Below, one piece after another: positions 29,189 to 36,977 of a stretch of DNA of 64,000 nucleotides. The notes beneath the pieces are model-generated. The model was given only the letters and a program-made list of their open reading frames with translations. It made no database searches and had not been told where the DNA came from. This stretch comes from Sphingomonas hankookensis (GTDB lineage: Bacteria; Pseudomonadota; Alphaproteobacteria; Sphingomonadales; Sphingomonadaceae). How positions within the stretch are numbered: position 1 is the first letter of the stretch; every line of letters begins with the position of its first letter. The stretch is from contig NZ_CP117025.1 in the NCBI RefSeq assembly GCF_028551275.1, forward strand, positions 372,001 through 436,000, written 5' to 3'. The position numbers and the translations under genes were made by a program.

Positions 29189-30610
29189 ATGACCCCGACC
29201 GATCCCCGCTCGTACCTCTATTCCGGCGACCTCGACCCCGCCGCTGCGCTCCGCGCCACGCAGGCGACGCTGGCCAATGTCGAGGATGGCGAACTCTATC
29301 TCCAGTATCGCCGGTCCGAGGCGTTCGGCTTCGACGACGGGCGGCTGAAGACCGCGTCCTACGATACCCATGCCGGGTTCGGGCTGCGTGGCGTTTCGGG
29401 GGAGACGACCGCCTTTGCGCACGCCAACGAGCTGTCCGAGGCGGCGATCCGCCGGGCCGGCGAGACGATGGCGCTGATCGATCCGGCCAAGGGGGCGAAG
29501 GCACCGCCGCCGCGCGGCAACAATAGGCATCTCTATACCGCCGCCGATCCGCTCGACCTGATCCCCTTCGCCGACAAGGTCGCGCTGTGCCAGTCGATCG
29601 ATGCCGCCGCTCGGGCGCGCGATCCGCGCGTGTGCCAAGTGTCGGCGAGCCTGATGGGGTCGTGGACGGTGGTCGAGATCGTGCGGCCCGATGGCTTCGT
29701 CGCCACCGATGTCCGGCCGCTGGTGCGGTTGAACGTGTCGATCGTGGTCGAGGCGAACGGGCGGCGCGAAACGGGCAGCTTCGGGATCGGCGGGCGCTAT
29801 CTGTACGAATCCTTGTTCGCCGACGCGACGTGGAACCGGGCGATCGACGTGGCGCTGGGCCAAGCGCTGGTCAATCTGGAGGCGGTCGACGCGCCGGCGG
29901 GCGAGATGACGGTGCTGCTGGGTGCGGGCTGGCCGGGGATTTTGCTGCACGAGGCGATCGGGCACGGCTTGGAGGGCGATTTCAACCGCAAGGGCACCAG
30001 CGCCTTTTCGGGCCGCATCGGCGAGCGGGTGGCGGCACCGGGCGTGACCGTCATCGACGACGGATCGATCGCCGACCGGCGCGGGTCGCTGAGCATCGAT
30101 GACGAGGGTACGCCGACGCAGGAGAATATCCTGATCGAGGACGGCATCCTGAAGGGCTATATCCACGACCGGCTGAACGCGCGGCTGATGGGCGTCGCGC
30201 CGACCGGCAACGGGCGGCGTCAGGACTTTTCCCATGCGCCGATGCCGCGGATGACCAACACCTTCATGACCGGGGGGAAGGATGACCCCGCCGAGCTGCT
30301 GTCGCGGGTGAAGAACGGCATCTTCGCCAAGTCGTTCGGCGGGGGCCAGGTCGACATCGTGTCGGGCAAGTTCGTGTTTTCCTGCACCGAGGCGTACCGG
30401 GTCGAGAATGGCCGGATCGGTGCGCCGATCAAGGGCGCGACGCTGATCGGCGACGGGCCGGAAGTGTTGAAGCAGGTGCGGGGCATCGGCAACGACTTTG
30501 CGCTGGACGAAGGGATCGGCATGTGCGGCAAGGCCGGGCAGTCGGTGCCGGCAGGGGTCGGGCAGCCGACGCTGCTGATCGACGGGCTGACCGTCGGCGG
30601 CACCGCCTGA
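29189..30610 (+). CDS. tldD: Metalloprotease TldD
   Basis: A 473-residue TldD/PmbA-family zinc protease. The metal site HEAIGH lies at residues 254-259 followed by GLEGDFNRKG. Other family blocks are SIDDEGTPTQENILIEDG, PMPRMTNTFM, and the C-terminal GVGQPTLLIDGLTVGGT. TldD acts with TldE/PmbA in the cytoplasm to trim unfolded peptides, such as antitoxin CcdA or microcin precursors; the partner gene is not in the window. ATG 29189 gives the family start. The stop overlaps the next ATG by one base. Confidence 0.95.
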   Translation: MTPTDPRSYLYSGDLDPAAALRATQATLANVEDGELYLQYRRSEAFGFDDGRLKTASYDTHAGFGLRGVSGETTAFAHANELSEAAIRRAGETMALIDPAKGAKAPPPRGNNRHLYTAADPLDLIPFADKVALCQSIDAAARARDPRVCQVSASLMGSWTVVEIVRPDGFVATDVRPLVRLNVSIVVEANGRRETGSFGIGGRYLYESLFADATWNRAIDVALGQALVNLEAVDAPAGEMTVLLGAGWPGILLHEAIGHGLEGDFNRKGTSAFSGRIGERVAAPGVTVIDDGSIADRRGSLSIDDEGTPTQENILIEDGILKGYIHDRLNARLMGVAPTGNGRRQDFSHAPMPRMTNTFMTGGKDDPAELLSRVKNGIFAKSFGGGQVDIVSGKFVFSCTEAYRVENGRIGAPIKGATLIGDGPEVLKQVRGIGNDFALDEGIGMCGKAGQSVPAGVGQPTLLIDGLTVGGTA

Positions 30611-30822
30611 TGCCGCTGGCCGAACTGGGGCGGTTTCCGCGGGTCGAGGCGCAGATCATCGTCGGGCGGCTGGAAAGCGAGGGCGTGCCGGCGGTCGCCT
30701 TCGATGGCGAGGCGAGCATCGGCGATGGCAGCTGGCTGCTGATCCCCGTGCGGGTGATGGTCGATGACGACGATCTGGATGCGGCGCGCGCAATCCTCGA
30801 CGCGGCCGACGGGCCTGCCTGA
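30610..30822 (+). CDS. DUF2007 domain protein (putative signal-transducing protein)
   Basis: A 70-residue protein matching DUF2007, a ferredoxin-like fold: VEAQIIVGRLESEGVPAVAF, then IPVRVMVDDDDLDAARAIL. Its start overlaps the tldD stop (TGATG), indicating translational coupling. DUF2007 proteins resemble the C-terminal regulatory domain near PII-like signal proteins; function is unproven. The glnK gene follows 146 bp later under its own promoter. Confidence 0.85.
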   Translation: MPLAELGRFPRVEAQIIVGRLESEGVPAVAFDGEASIGDGSWLLIPVRVMVDDDDLDAARAILDAADGPA

Positions 30823-30914
30823 AAAACGGGCAGTCGTGACGCGCTGCACAAATTAACCGCTCGTTAATCCGGCAACCGCGCCGCCAACGCCTGAAAATTG
30901 GTGGTACGGCACTT

Positions 30915-30930
30915 TGGCATGGCCGTTGCA
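30915..30930 (+). promoter_or_regulatory. Sigma-54 (RpoN) promoter of glnK-amtB
   Basis: TGGCATGGCCGTTGCA matches the -24/-12 consensus, with the invariant GG and GC separated by the required 10 bases. It lies 39 bp before the glnK start, an expected position for an NtrC-activated nitrogen-starvation promoter. Confidence 0.85.
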
Positions 30931-30950
30931 ACGTTTCCCCCGAGCAATGA

Positions 30951-31307
<357 letters not shown>

Positions 31308-31318
31308 TGGGGGGCATC

Positions 31319-32683
31319 ATGCAACATCCGAAGAAACTGATCGCCGGCATGGGCCTCGGCCTGTTCGCGGCGCTGCCCGCCTGGGCACAGGACGCCGCGC
31401 TGCAGGCACCCGCCGCCGCCGCCGCGCCGGTCGCGACCGTGAACAAGGGCGACACCGCGTGGATGATGGTGTCGACGGTCCTCGTGCTGATGATGATCGT
31501 GCCGGGCCTCGCGCTATTCTATGGCGGCCTGACGCGGACCAAGAACATGCTGTCGGTGATGACGCAGATCGGCGCGGTCGCGGCGCTCGCGATGCTGATC
31601 TGGGTCATGTACGGCTACTCGCTGGCCTTTGGTCCCGACGTGTCGAGCGCCACGCTGGCGAACTTCATCGCCAGCCCGGGCAAGGCGTTCCTGGCGGGCG
31701 TCACCTCGGCGTCGCAGGCGGCGACCTTCACCGCCGGGGTCGAAATCCCCGAATATGTCTTCATCAGCTTCCAGATGACCTTCGCCGCGATCACCATCGC
31801 GCTGGTGCTGGGGTCGGTGGTCGAGCGGATCAAGTTCGCTGCGGTGATGGTCTTCGCCATCGTCTGGCTGACGATCACCTATTTCCCGATCGCGCACATG
31901 GTGTGGGCATCGAGCGGCTATTTCTTCAAGGCGGGTGCGCTCGACTTCGCCGGCGGCACGGTGGTGCACATCAATGCCGGCGTGTCGTCGCTGGTCCTCG
32001 CCATCCTGCTGGGCAAGCGGCTGGGCTTCCCGACCGAGCGCATGGCGCCGCACTCGCTGACGCTGACCATGGTCGGCACCGGGCTGCTGTGGGTGGGCTG
32101 GTTCGGGTTCAACGCCGGGTCGGCGCTGGAAGCCAATGGCACCGCCGGTCTGGCGATGATCAACACCTTCGTCGCCACCGCTTCGGCAGGGCTGTTCTGG
32201 ATGCTGGCCGAGAAGTTCTCGGGGCATAAGGGTTCGGCGCTGGGCTTCTGCTCGGGCATCATCGCCGGCCTCGTCGCGGTGACGCCGGCGGCGGGCAATT
32301 CGGGTCCGTTCGGCGCGATCGTGCTGGGCGCCGTCGCCTCGGTCGTGTGCTTCTTCGCAGTGACCGTCGTGAAGCCCAAGCTCGGCTATGACGACTCGCT
32401 CGACGCGTTCGGCATCCATGGCGTCGGCGGCATCATCGGCGCGATCGGTACGGCGGTCGTCTATGCCCCGTCGCTGGGCGGTCCGGGTGCGGCCGACTAC
32501 GACATGGGCGCCAAGCTCGGCGTGCAGATATTCGCGGTGCTGGTCACCATCGTGTGGGCATCGGTCGGCACGACGATCGCATGGTTCGTCGCCAAGGCGC
32601 TGACCGGTGGCCGGGTGTCGAAGGAAGTCGAGCTGGAAGGCCTCGACCTCGGCGAACATGGCGAGCGCGCCTACAATTACTGA
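31319..32683 (+). CDS. amtB: Ammonium transporter Amt
   Basis: A 454-residue inner-membrane ammonium channel with an N-terminal signal peptide (LIAGMGLGLFAALPAWAQD) and about 11 membrane helices. Family signatures: DTAWMMVSTVLVLMMIVPGL, ALFYGGLTRTKNM, DFAGGTVVHINAGVSSLV (pore histidine), FNAGSALEANG and DAFGIHGVGGIIGAIG (second pore histidine). The C-terminus (EVELEGLDLGEHGERAYNY) is the usual GlnK-regulated tail. ATG 31319 has GGGGGG upstream; an ATG at 31307 overlapping the glnK stop would add four residues. A terminator follows. Confidence 0.96.
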   Translation: MQHPKKLIAGMGLGLFAALPAWAQDAALQAPAAAAAPVATVNKGDTAWMMVSTVLVLMMIVPGLALFYGGLTRTKNMLSVMTQIGAVAALAMLIWVMYGYSLAFGPDVSSATLANFIASPGKAFLAGVTSASQAATFTAGVEIPEYVFISFQMTFAAITIALVLGSVVERIKFAAVMVFAIVWLTITYFPIAHMVWASSGYFFKAGALDFAGGTVVHINAGVSSLVLAILLGKRLGFPTERMAPHSLTLTMVGTGLLWVGWFGFNAGSALEANGTAGLAMINTFVATASAGLFWMLAEKFSGHKGSALGFCSGIIAGLVAVTPAAGNSGPFGAIVLGAVASVVCFFAVTVVKPKLGYDDSLDAFGIHGVGGIIGAIGTAVVYAPSLGGPGAADYDMGAKLGVQIFAVLVTIVWASVGTTIAWFVAKALTGGRVSKEVELEGLDLGEHGERAYNY

Positions 32684-32754
32684 GTTTCCCTACCGGGCGG
32701 CGGCCTAGTCCCCTGCCGCCCGGAACCACAGTTTCCTCCTGCGGAAAAACCCCT

Positions 32755-32787
32755 GGGCCGGTGCGGTGACGCATCGGCCCTTTTTTT
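32755..32787 (+). terminator. Rho-independent terminator after amtB
   Basis: A stem GGGCCGGTGC / GCATCGGCCC with a six-base loop is followed by seven T residues, 72 bp after the amtB stop. It closes the glnK-amtB operon. Confidence 0.9.
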
Positions 32788-32803
32788 GGTTTCCGGTGCC
32801 CGG

Positions 32804-32989
32804 GAAGAAGAAGGGAGGGGTTCACGCGGAGGCGCGGAGACGCGGAGACGCGGAGGGGTTTCGCACGCTGGCCCGTTACCCGCGCCAGCGGCCTTATCCC
32901 AGTTGACGGCGGAGGAACGGAAAGCGCTGACGCGCGACGGCACCCCCTCCGCGGCTCCGCGTCTCCGCGCGAACCTCTTCCTTCTTCCC
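32804..32989. repeat. Palindromic repeat family C, copy 1
   Basis: A 186 bp element with AGAAGAAGGGAGGGGTTCAC at one end and GTCTCCGCGCGAACC plus CTTCCTTCTT at the other. The left arm contains short tandem repeats of GACGCGGA. It fills the rest of the gap before thyA; no gene is present in it. Copies at 36664-36857 and 57151-57378. Confidence 0.85.
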
Positions 32990-33019
32990 AGCCCACAACC
33001 CGCAGCCTAAGACGCCCCC

Positions 33020-33814
33020 ATGACCCCTTATCTCGATCTGATGCAGCGCGCCCTGAACGATGGCGTACCGACCGACGACCGCACCGGAGTCGGCACAAGG
33101 TCGGTGTTCGGGCACCAGATGCGCTTCGACCTGTCGGCCGGCTTTCCGGTGCTGACCACCAAGAAGCTGCATCTGCGCTCGATCATCATCGAGCTGTTGT
33201 GGTTCCTGCGCGGGGATACCAATGTGCGCTGGTTGCAGGAGCAGCGGGTCAGCATCTGGGACGAATGGGCCGATGCGAACGGCGACCTCGGCCCGGTGTA
33301 CGGCAAGCAGTGGCGCGACTGGGTGGCGGCGGACGGGCGGCATATCGACCAGATCGCCGAGCTGATCCACACCATCCGCACCAACCCGGCCTCTAGGCGA
33401 CAGATCGTGACCGCGTGGAATCCGGGCGAGCTGCACGCCATGGCGCTGTCGCCCTGCCATTGCCTGTTCCAGACATACGTCGCGAACGGGAAATTGTCGT
33501 TGCAGCTGTACCAGCGCAGCGCCGATATCTTTCTGGGCGTGCCGTTCAATATCGCGAGCTATGCGCTGCTGACGCATATGCTGGCGCAGCAATGCGATTT
33601 GGCGGTCGGCGAGTTCATCTGGACCGGCGGCGACTGCCATTTGTACGAGAATCACCTCGATCAGGCCCGCGAGCAGCTGTCGCGCACCCCCGGCCCCCTG
33701 CCCCGGCTGGAGATCGTGCGGAAGCCCGAGGCGATCGACGGCTATGCGCTCGAAGATTTCGTGCTGCATGACTATGTCGCCCAGCCGCATATCAAGGCGG
33801 CGGTGGCGATATGA
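33020..33814 (+). CDS. thyA: Thymidylate synthase
   Basis: A 264-residue ThyA enzyme converting dUMP to dTMP with methylenetetrahydrofolate. Catalytic Cys146 lies in [10 protein letters not shown]; the substrate-binding loops are [15 protein letters not shown] and [14 protein letters not shown]; the folate end has [19 protein letters not shown]. Length equals the E. coli enzyme. Its stop overlaps the folA start (ATGA), so product dihydrofolate is recycled by the co-translated reductase. Confidence 0.98.
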   Translation: MTPYLDLMQRALNDGVPTDDRTGVGTRSVFGHQMRFDLSAGFPVLTTKKLHLRSIIIELLWFLRGDTNVRWLQEQRVSIWDEWADANGDLGPVYGKQWRDWVAADGRHIDQIAELIHTIRTNPASRRQIVTAWNPGELHAMALSPCHCLFQTYVANGKLSLQLYQRSADIFLGVPFNIASYALLTHMLAQQCDLAVGEFIWTGGDCHLYENHLDQAREQLSRTPGPLPRLEIVRKPEAIDGYALEDFVLHDYVAQPHIKAAVAI

Positions 33815-34290
33815 TCGACGCGATCCTCGCGCGGGCCGACAATGGCGTGATCGGGGTCGATGGGCAGCTGCCATGGCACCTGCCCGCCGACCTCAAGCGG
33901 TTCAGGGCGCTGACCATGGGCCGGGCGATGGTGATGGGGCGCAAGACGTTCGAGAGTTTTTGCTCCCCCCTGCCCGGCCGGCGCCATATCGTGCTGACCC
34001 GCGACCGCGACTGGCGGTCGGACGGGGCGGAGGTGGTGCATGATCCGGAGGCCGCGCTGGCGCTGGCCGGTGGGCAAGCCGCAGTCATCGGCGGGGCGGA
34101 AATTTTCGCCCTGCTCCTGTCGCGGATCGAGCGGGTCGAGCTGACCGAGGTCCATGCGACCCCGGCGGGCGATGCGTTCGTCCCGCCCTTTACCGGCTGG
34201 GTCGAGGCGTGGCGCGAGGACCACAGTGCCGAGGGAGAACGTCCGGGGTACAGCTTCGTCACATTGCTCCGTCAGCCCACGACCGCGTAA
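33811..34290 (+). CDS. folA: Dihydrofolate reductase
   Basis: A 159-residue chromosomal-type [24 protein letters not shown] with the substrate loop [19 protein letters not shown]-binding MGRKTFESF and HIVLTRD, and [13 protein letters not shown]. It regenerates tetrahydrofolate consumed by the upstream thyA. Overlaps thyA by four bases. The usual acidic active-site residue is present in PADLKRF (D27 equivalent). Confidence 0.96.
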   Translation: MIDAILARADNGVIGVDGQLPWHLPADLKRFRALTMGRAMVMGRKTFESFCSPLPGRRHIVLTRDRDWRSDGAEVVHDPEAALALAGGQAAVIGGAEIFALLLSRIERVELTEVHATPAGDAFVPPFTGWVEAWREDHSAEGERPGYSFVTLLRQPTTA

Positions 34291-34333
34291 GGGGCGGCAG
34301 CGCCGGGCAACGGCGCGTGGGGGAACGGAGCGG

Positions 34334-35605
34334 ATGCGCAGGGCGATCTGGTGGGGCGTGGCATTGCTGGCGATTCTGGCCGCCGGCTTCTTTGCGTTGG
34401 CGCCCGGCATCGTCGAGCGGTCGATGAACAAGGTCGAGCCGACGCCGGCGATCGAGCAGCGCATGGGCGCCGATATCGATCCGGACGCGCTCGCCCGGGA
34501 ACTGGCCAAGCCGACCCCCGAACCGGTTTTCGCCGACCCGATCGTGGATTTGCATGCCGACACGCTGCTGTGGTCGCGCGACCTGTTGACGCTCGGCACG
34601 CGGGGTCAGGTCGACCTGCCACGGTTGCAGCGGGGCAATGTCGCGCTGCAGGTCTTTTCGTCGGTAACCAAGACGCCACGCGGGCAGAATTACGACTCGA
34701 ACGGCGACGACAGCGACAATATCACCCCGCTGGTGATCGCACAGTTGCAGCCGGTCCGGACCTGGGGATCGCTGCTCAACCGGTCGCTGTGGCACGCGAC
34801 GAAGCTGCGCCGCGCGGCGCGGGCATCGAACGGGGAATTGCGGCTCATCACCAGCCCGCGCGAGCTGGACGCATTGCTGGTCGCGCGGGCGAATACGCGG
34901 CCTTGCCCGCATCATGCTGCGCCCGATTTCCCCTGCGTCAAACCGACCGGTGCGCTGCTGTCGATCGAGGGGCTGAACGGGCTGGAGGGGAGCCTGGCCA
35001 ATCTCGACCGGCTGTATCGCAGCGGGTTCCGCATGGCCGGCCTGACCCATTTCTTCGACAATGAGATTGCCGGGTCGATGCATGGCCGGGCCAAGGGCGG
35101 CCTGACCCCGTTCGGGCGACAGGTGGTCGCGCGGATGGAGGACAGGGGCATGATCGTCGATGTCGCGCATCTGAGCCATGCCGGCATCGCCGACGTACTG
35201 AAGGTCGCAAGGCGGCCGATTGTCTCCAGCCATGGCGGGGTGCAGGCGACGTGCCGAGTCAACCGCAACCTGACCGATGACGAGGTGCGCGGCATCGCCC
35301 GGACCGGCGGGGTGGTCGGCATCGGATATTGGGCGGGCGCGGTGTGTTCGACCGATCCCAAGGCGATCGCGAAGGCCATCGTCCATGTCCGCGACGTGGC
35401 CGGGATCGATCATGTGGCGCTCGGGTCCGACTTCGACGGCGCGGTGACGACCGCGTTCGATACCGCATGGGTCGCGCTGGTCGCCGAGGCGCTGCGCGAT
35501 GCCGGGTTGCGGCAGGACGAACTGGACAAGGTGATGGGCGGCAACGCCATCCTCGTGCTGCGCGCCGGGATGCAGCCCCTTTCGCCGGCAGCGCCCGCCC
35601 GCTAA
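34334..35605 (+). CDS. Membrane dipeptidase (M19, renal dipeptidase family)
   Basis: A 423-residue M19 metallopeptidase of the amidohydrolase superfamily. The N-terminus is a signal anchor (RRAIWWGVALLAILAAGFFA), so the enzyme is exported or membrane-bound. The metal site begins with IVDLHADTLLW (HxD); further ligands are in LSIEGLNGLEG, IVDVAHLSHAGI and VSSHGG, and the family end is GSDFDGAVTT. It hydrolyses dipeptides; some relatives cleave beta-lactams or D-amino-acid peptides. ATG 34334 has GGAG at 34327. Follows folA closely and precedes ribF by 9 bp. Confidence 0.92.
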   Translation: MRRAIWWGVALLAILAAGFFALAPGIVERSMNKVEPTPAIEQRMGADIDPDALARELAKPTPEPVFADPIVDLHADTLLWSRDLLTLGTRGQVDLPRLQRGNVALQVFSSVTKTPRGQNYDSNGDDSDNITPLVIAQLQPVRTWGSLLNRSLWHATKLRRAARASNGELRLITSPRELDALLVARANTRPCPHHAAPDFPCVKPTGALLSIEGLNGLEGSLANLDRLYRSGFRMAGLTHFFDNEIAGSMHGRAKGGLTPFGRQVVARMEDRGMIVDVAHLSHAGIADVLKVARRPIVSSHGGVQATCRVNRNLTDDEVRGIARTGGVVGIGYWAGAVCSTDPKAIAKAIVHVRDVAGIDHVALGSDFDGAVTTAFDTAWVALVAEALRDAGLRQDELDKVMGGNAILVLRAGMQPLSPAAPAR

Positions 35606-35614
35606 GGGGCGGCG

Positions 35615-36541
35615 ATGCAGCGTCTGGACGGTGGCGCGGCGGTTCCCGCGTCGTTGCGCGGGGGCATCGTCGCGCTGGGCAATTTCGATGGATTCCATGC
35701 CGGGCACCAGGCGGTGGTCGGGCGCGCGGTCGAACGGGCGCGCGCCGAAGGCCGGCCGGCGATCGTCGCGACGTTCGACCCGCATCCGCGCCGCTATTTC
35801 CAGCCGGGGCTGCGGCCGCTCCGGCTCACCAGCCTCGACCAGCGCGAGCGGCTGTTCGCGCAGGCCGGGGCCGATGCGATGCTGGTGTTCACCTTCGACG
35901 CGGCGCTGGCCGGGCTGTCGGCGCAGGCGTTCGCGGCCGAGCGGCTGGTCGGGATGCTGGGCGTCGGCGGGGTGGTGACCGGCACCGACTTCACCTTCGG
36001 CAAGGCGCGCGGCGGCGATGTGACGACGCTGAGGGCGCTGGGCGAGGCGCATGGCTTTTCGGCCGAGACGGTCGCGCCGGTCGGCGACGGACAGGCGGTG
36101 GTGTCGTCGTCGCGCATTCGCGATGCGCTGCGCGAGGGGCGTCCGCGCGAGGCGACGGCGCTGATGACCCGCCCGTTCGCGGTCGAGGGCGTGGTGGAAC
36201 ATGGCGCGAAGCTCGGGCGGCAGCTGGGTTATCCGACTGCCAACTTGTCGATGGGCGGCTATCTGCGCCCCGCTTACGGCATCTATGCGGTGACCGGGCG
36301 GTTGGCGGACGGGCGGGTGCTCAATGGCGCGGCCAATCTGGGCATTCGTCCGACGATCGCGGGCGAACCGGTCGAGCTGCTGGAGCCGTATTTCTTTGAT
36401 TTTGCAGGCGATCTGTACGGGCAGACCATCGAGGTCGCGCTGATCGACTATCTGCGCGGCGAGGAAAAGTTCGAGTCGCTCGATGCGCTCAAGGTGCAGA
36501 TGGCGGCGGATTGTGACCGTGCTCGGACGGTGCTGGGGTAG
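35615..36541 (+). CDS. ribF: Bifunctional riboflavin kinase/FAD synthetase
   Basis: A 308-residue enzyme making FMN then FAD. The N-terminal nucleotidyltransferase has ALGNFDGFHAGHQAVV (HxGH) and the FDPHPRRYF loop. TGTDFTFGKARGGD binds flavin; SSSRIRDALREG follows. The C-terminal flavokinase has GRQLGYPTANLSM (PTAN) and NLGIRPTI. Length and domain order are standard. The gene is followed by a 436 bp gap that holds mostly repeat family C. Confidence 0.96.
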   Translation: MQRLDGGAAVPASLRGGIVALGNFDGFHAGHQAVVGRAVERARAEGRPAIVATFDPHPRRYFQPGLRPLRLTSLDQRERLFAQAGADAMLVFTFDAALAGLSAQAFAAERLVGMLGVGGVVTGTDFTFGKARGGDVTTLRALGEAHGFSAETVAPVGDGQAVVSSSRIRDALREGRPREATALMTRPFAVEGVVEHGAKLGRQLGYPTANLSMGGYLRPAYGIYAVTGRLADGRVLNGAANLGIRPTIAGEPVELLEPYFFDFAGDLYGQTIEVALIDYLRGEEKFESLDALKVQMAADCDRARTVLG

Positions 36542-36663
36542 CTTCGGAAGTTGGCGAAGGTTGCGGTACGTTCGTTTTTGGATGGGCGGCTGGTTCGTTT
36601 GTTTTCAATGGGTTGAAGGGTTGCGCAGGGCCGTTCCGGGCGCGGAAGTTGACGCTGGTGGCG

Positions 36664-36857
36664 TGAAGAAGAAATCGGTTCACGCGGAGGCGCGGAGGCG
36701 CGGAGGCGCGGAGGCGCGGAGGGGTTGCGGTCCGGGCGAGCGCATCCGCGCCAGCGGCCTTGTCCTGCGGTTGCAGCGGGGTTGGTGTCTCCCGATCGTG
36801 GGCGGGGGGCCGCAGGTGGGACATCCTCCGCGTCTTCGCGCCTTCGCGTGAACCATT
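36664..36857. repeat. Palindromic repeat family C, copy 2, with an 8-bp tandem array
   Basis: The left arm is GTTCACGCGGAGG followed by the unit CGCGGAGG repeated five times (about 36680-36722). The right arm is TCTTCGCGCCTTCGCGTGAA. Between them lies about 110 bp, including a GGGTTGGTGTCTCCCGATCG block. The remainder of the ribF-ileS gap (36542-36663, 36858-36977) shows no gene. Confidence 0.85.
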
Positions 36858-36977
36858 CTGCCCTCGCGGAGCAGGGATATCGACGATGCAAAGAGCGCCG
36901 CGATCCTGACCTGATGCGCCCTTGTAGGAAAGCGGTTTGCGTGGGGCCGCGCATCGGCTAATCGCTGGCGCAATCCT

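Noticed and set aside
36676..36722. CRISPR-like array in the 8-bp repeats
   Set aside because: The units are short contiguous tandem repeats without spacers and no cas genes are present.
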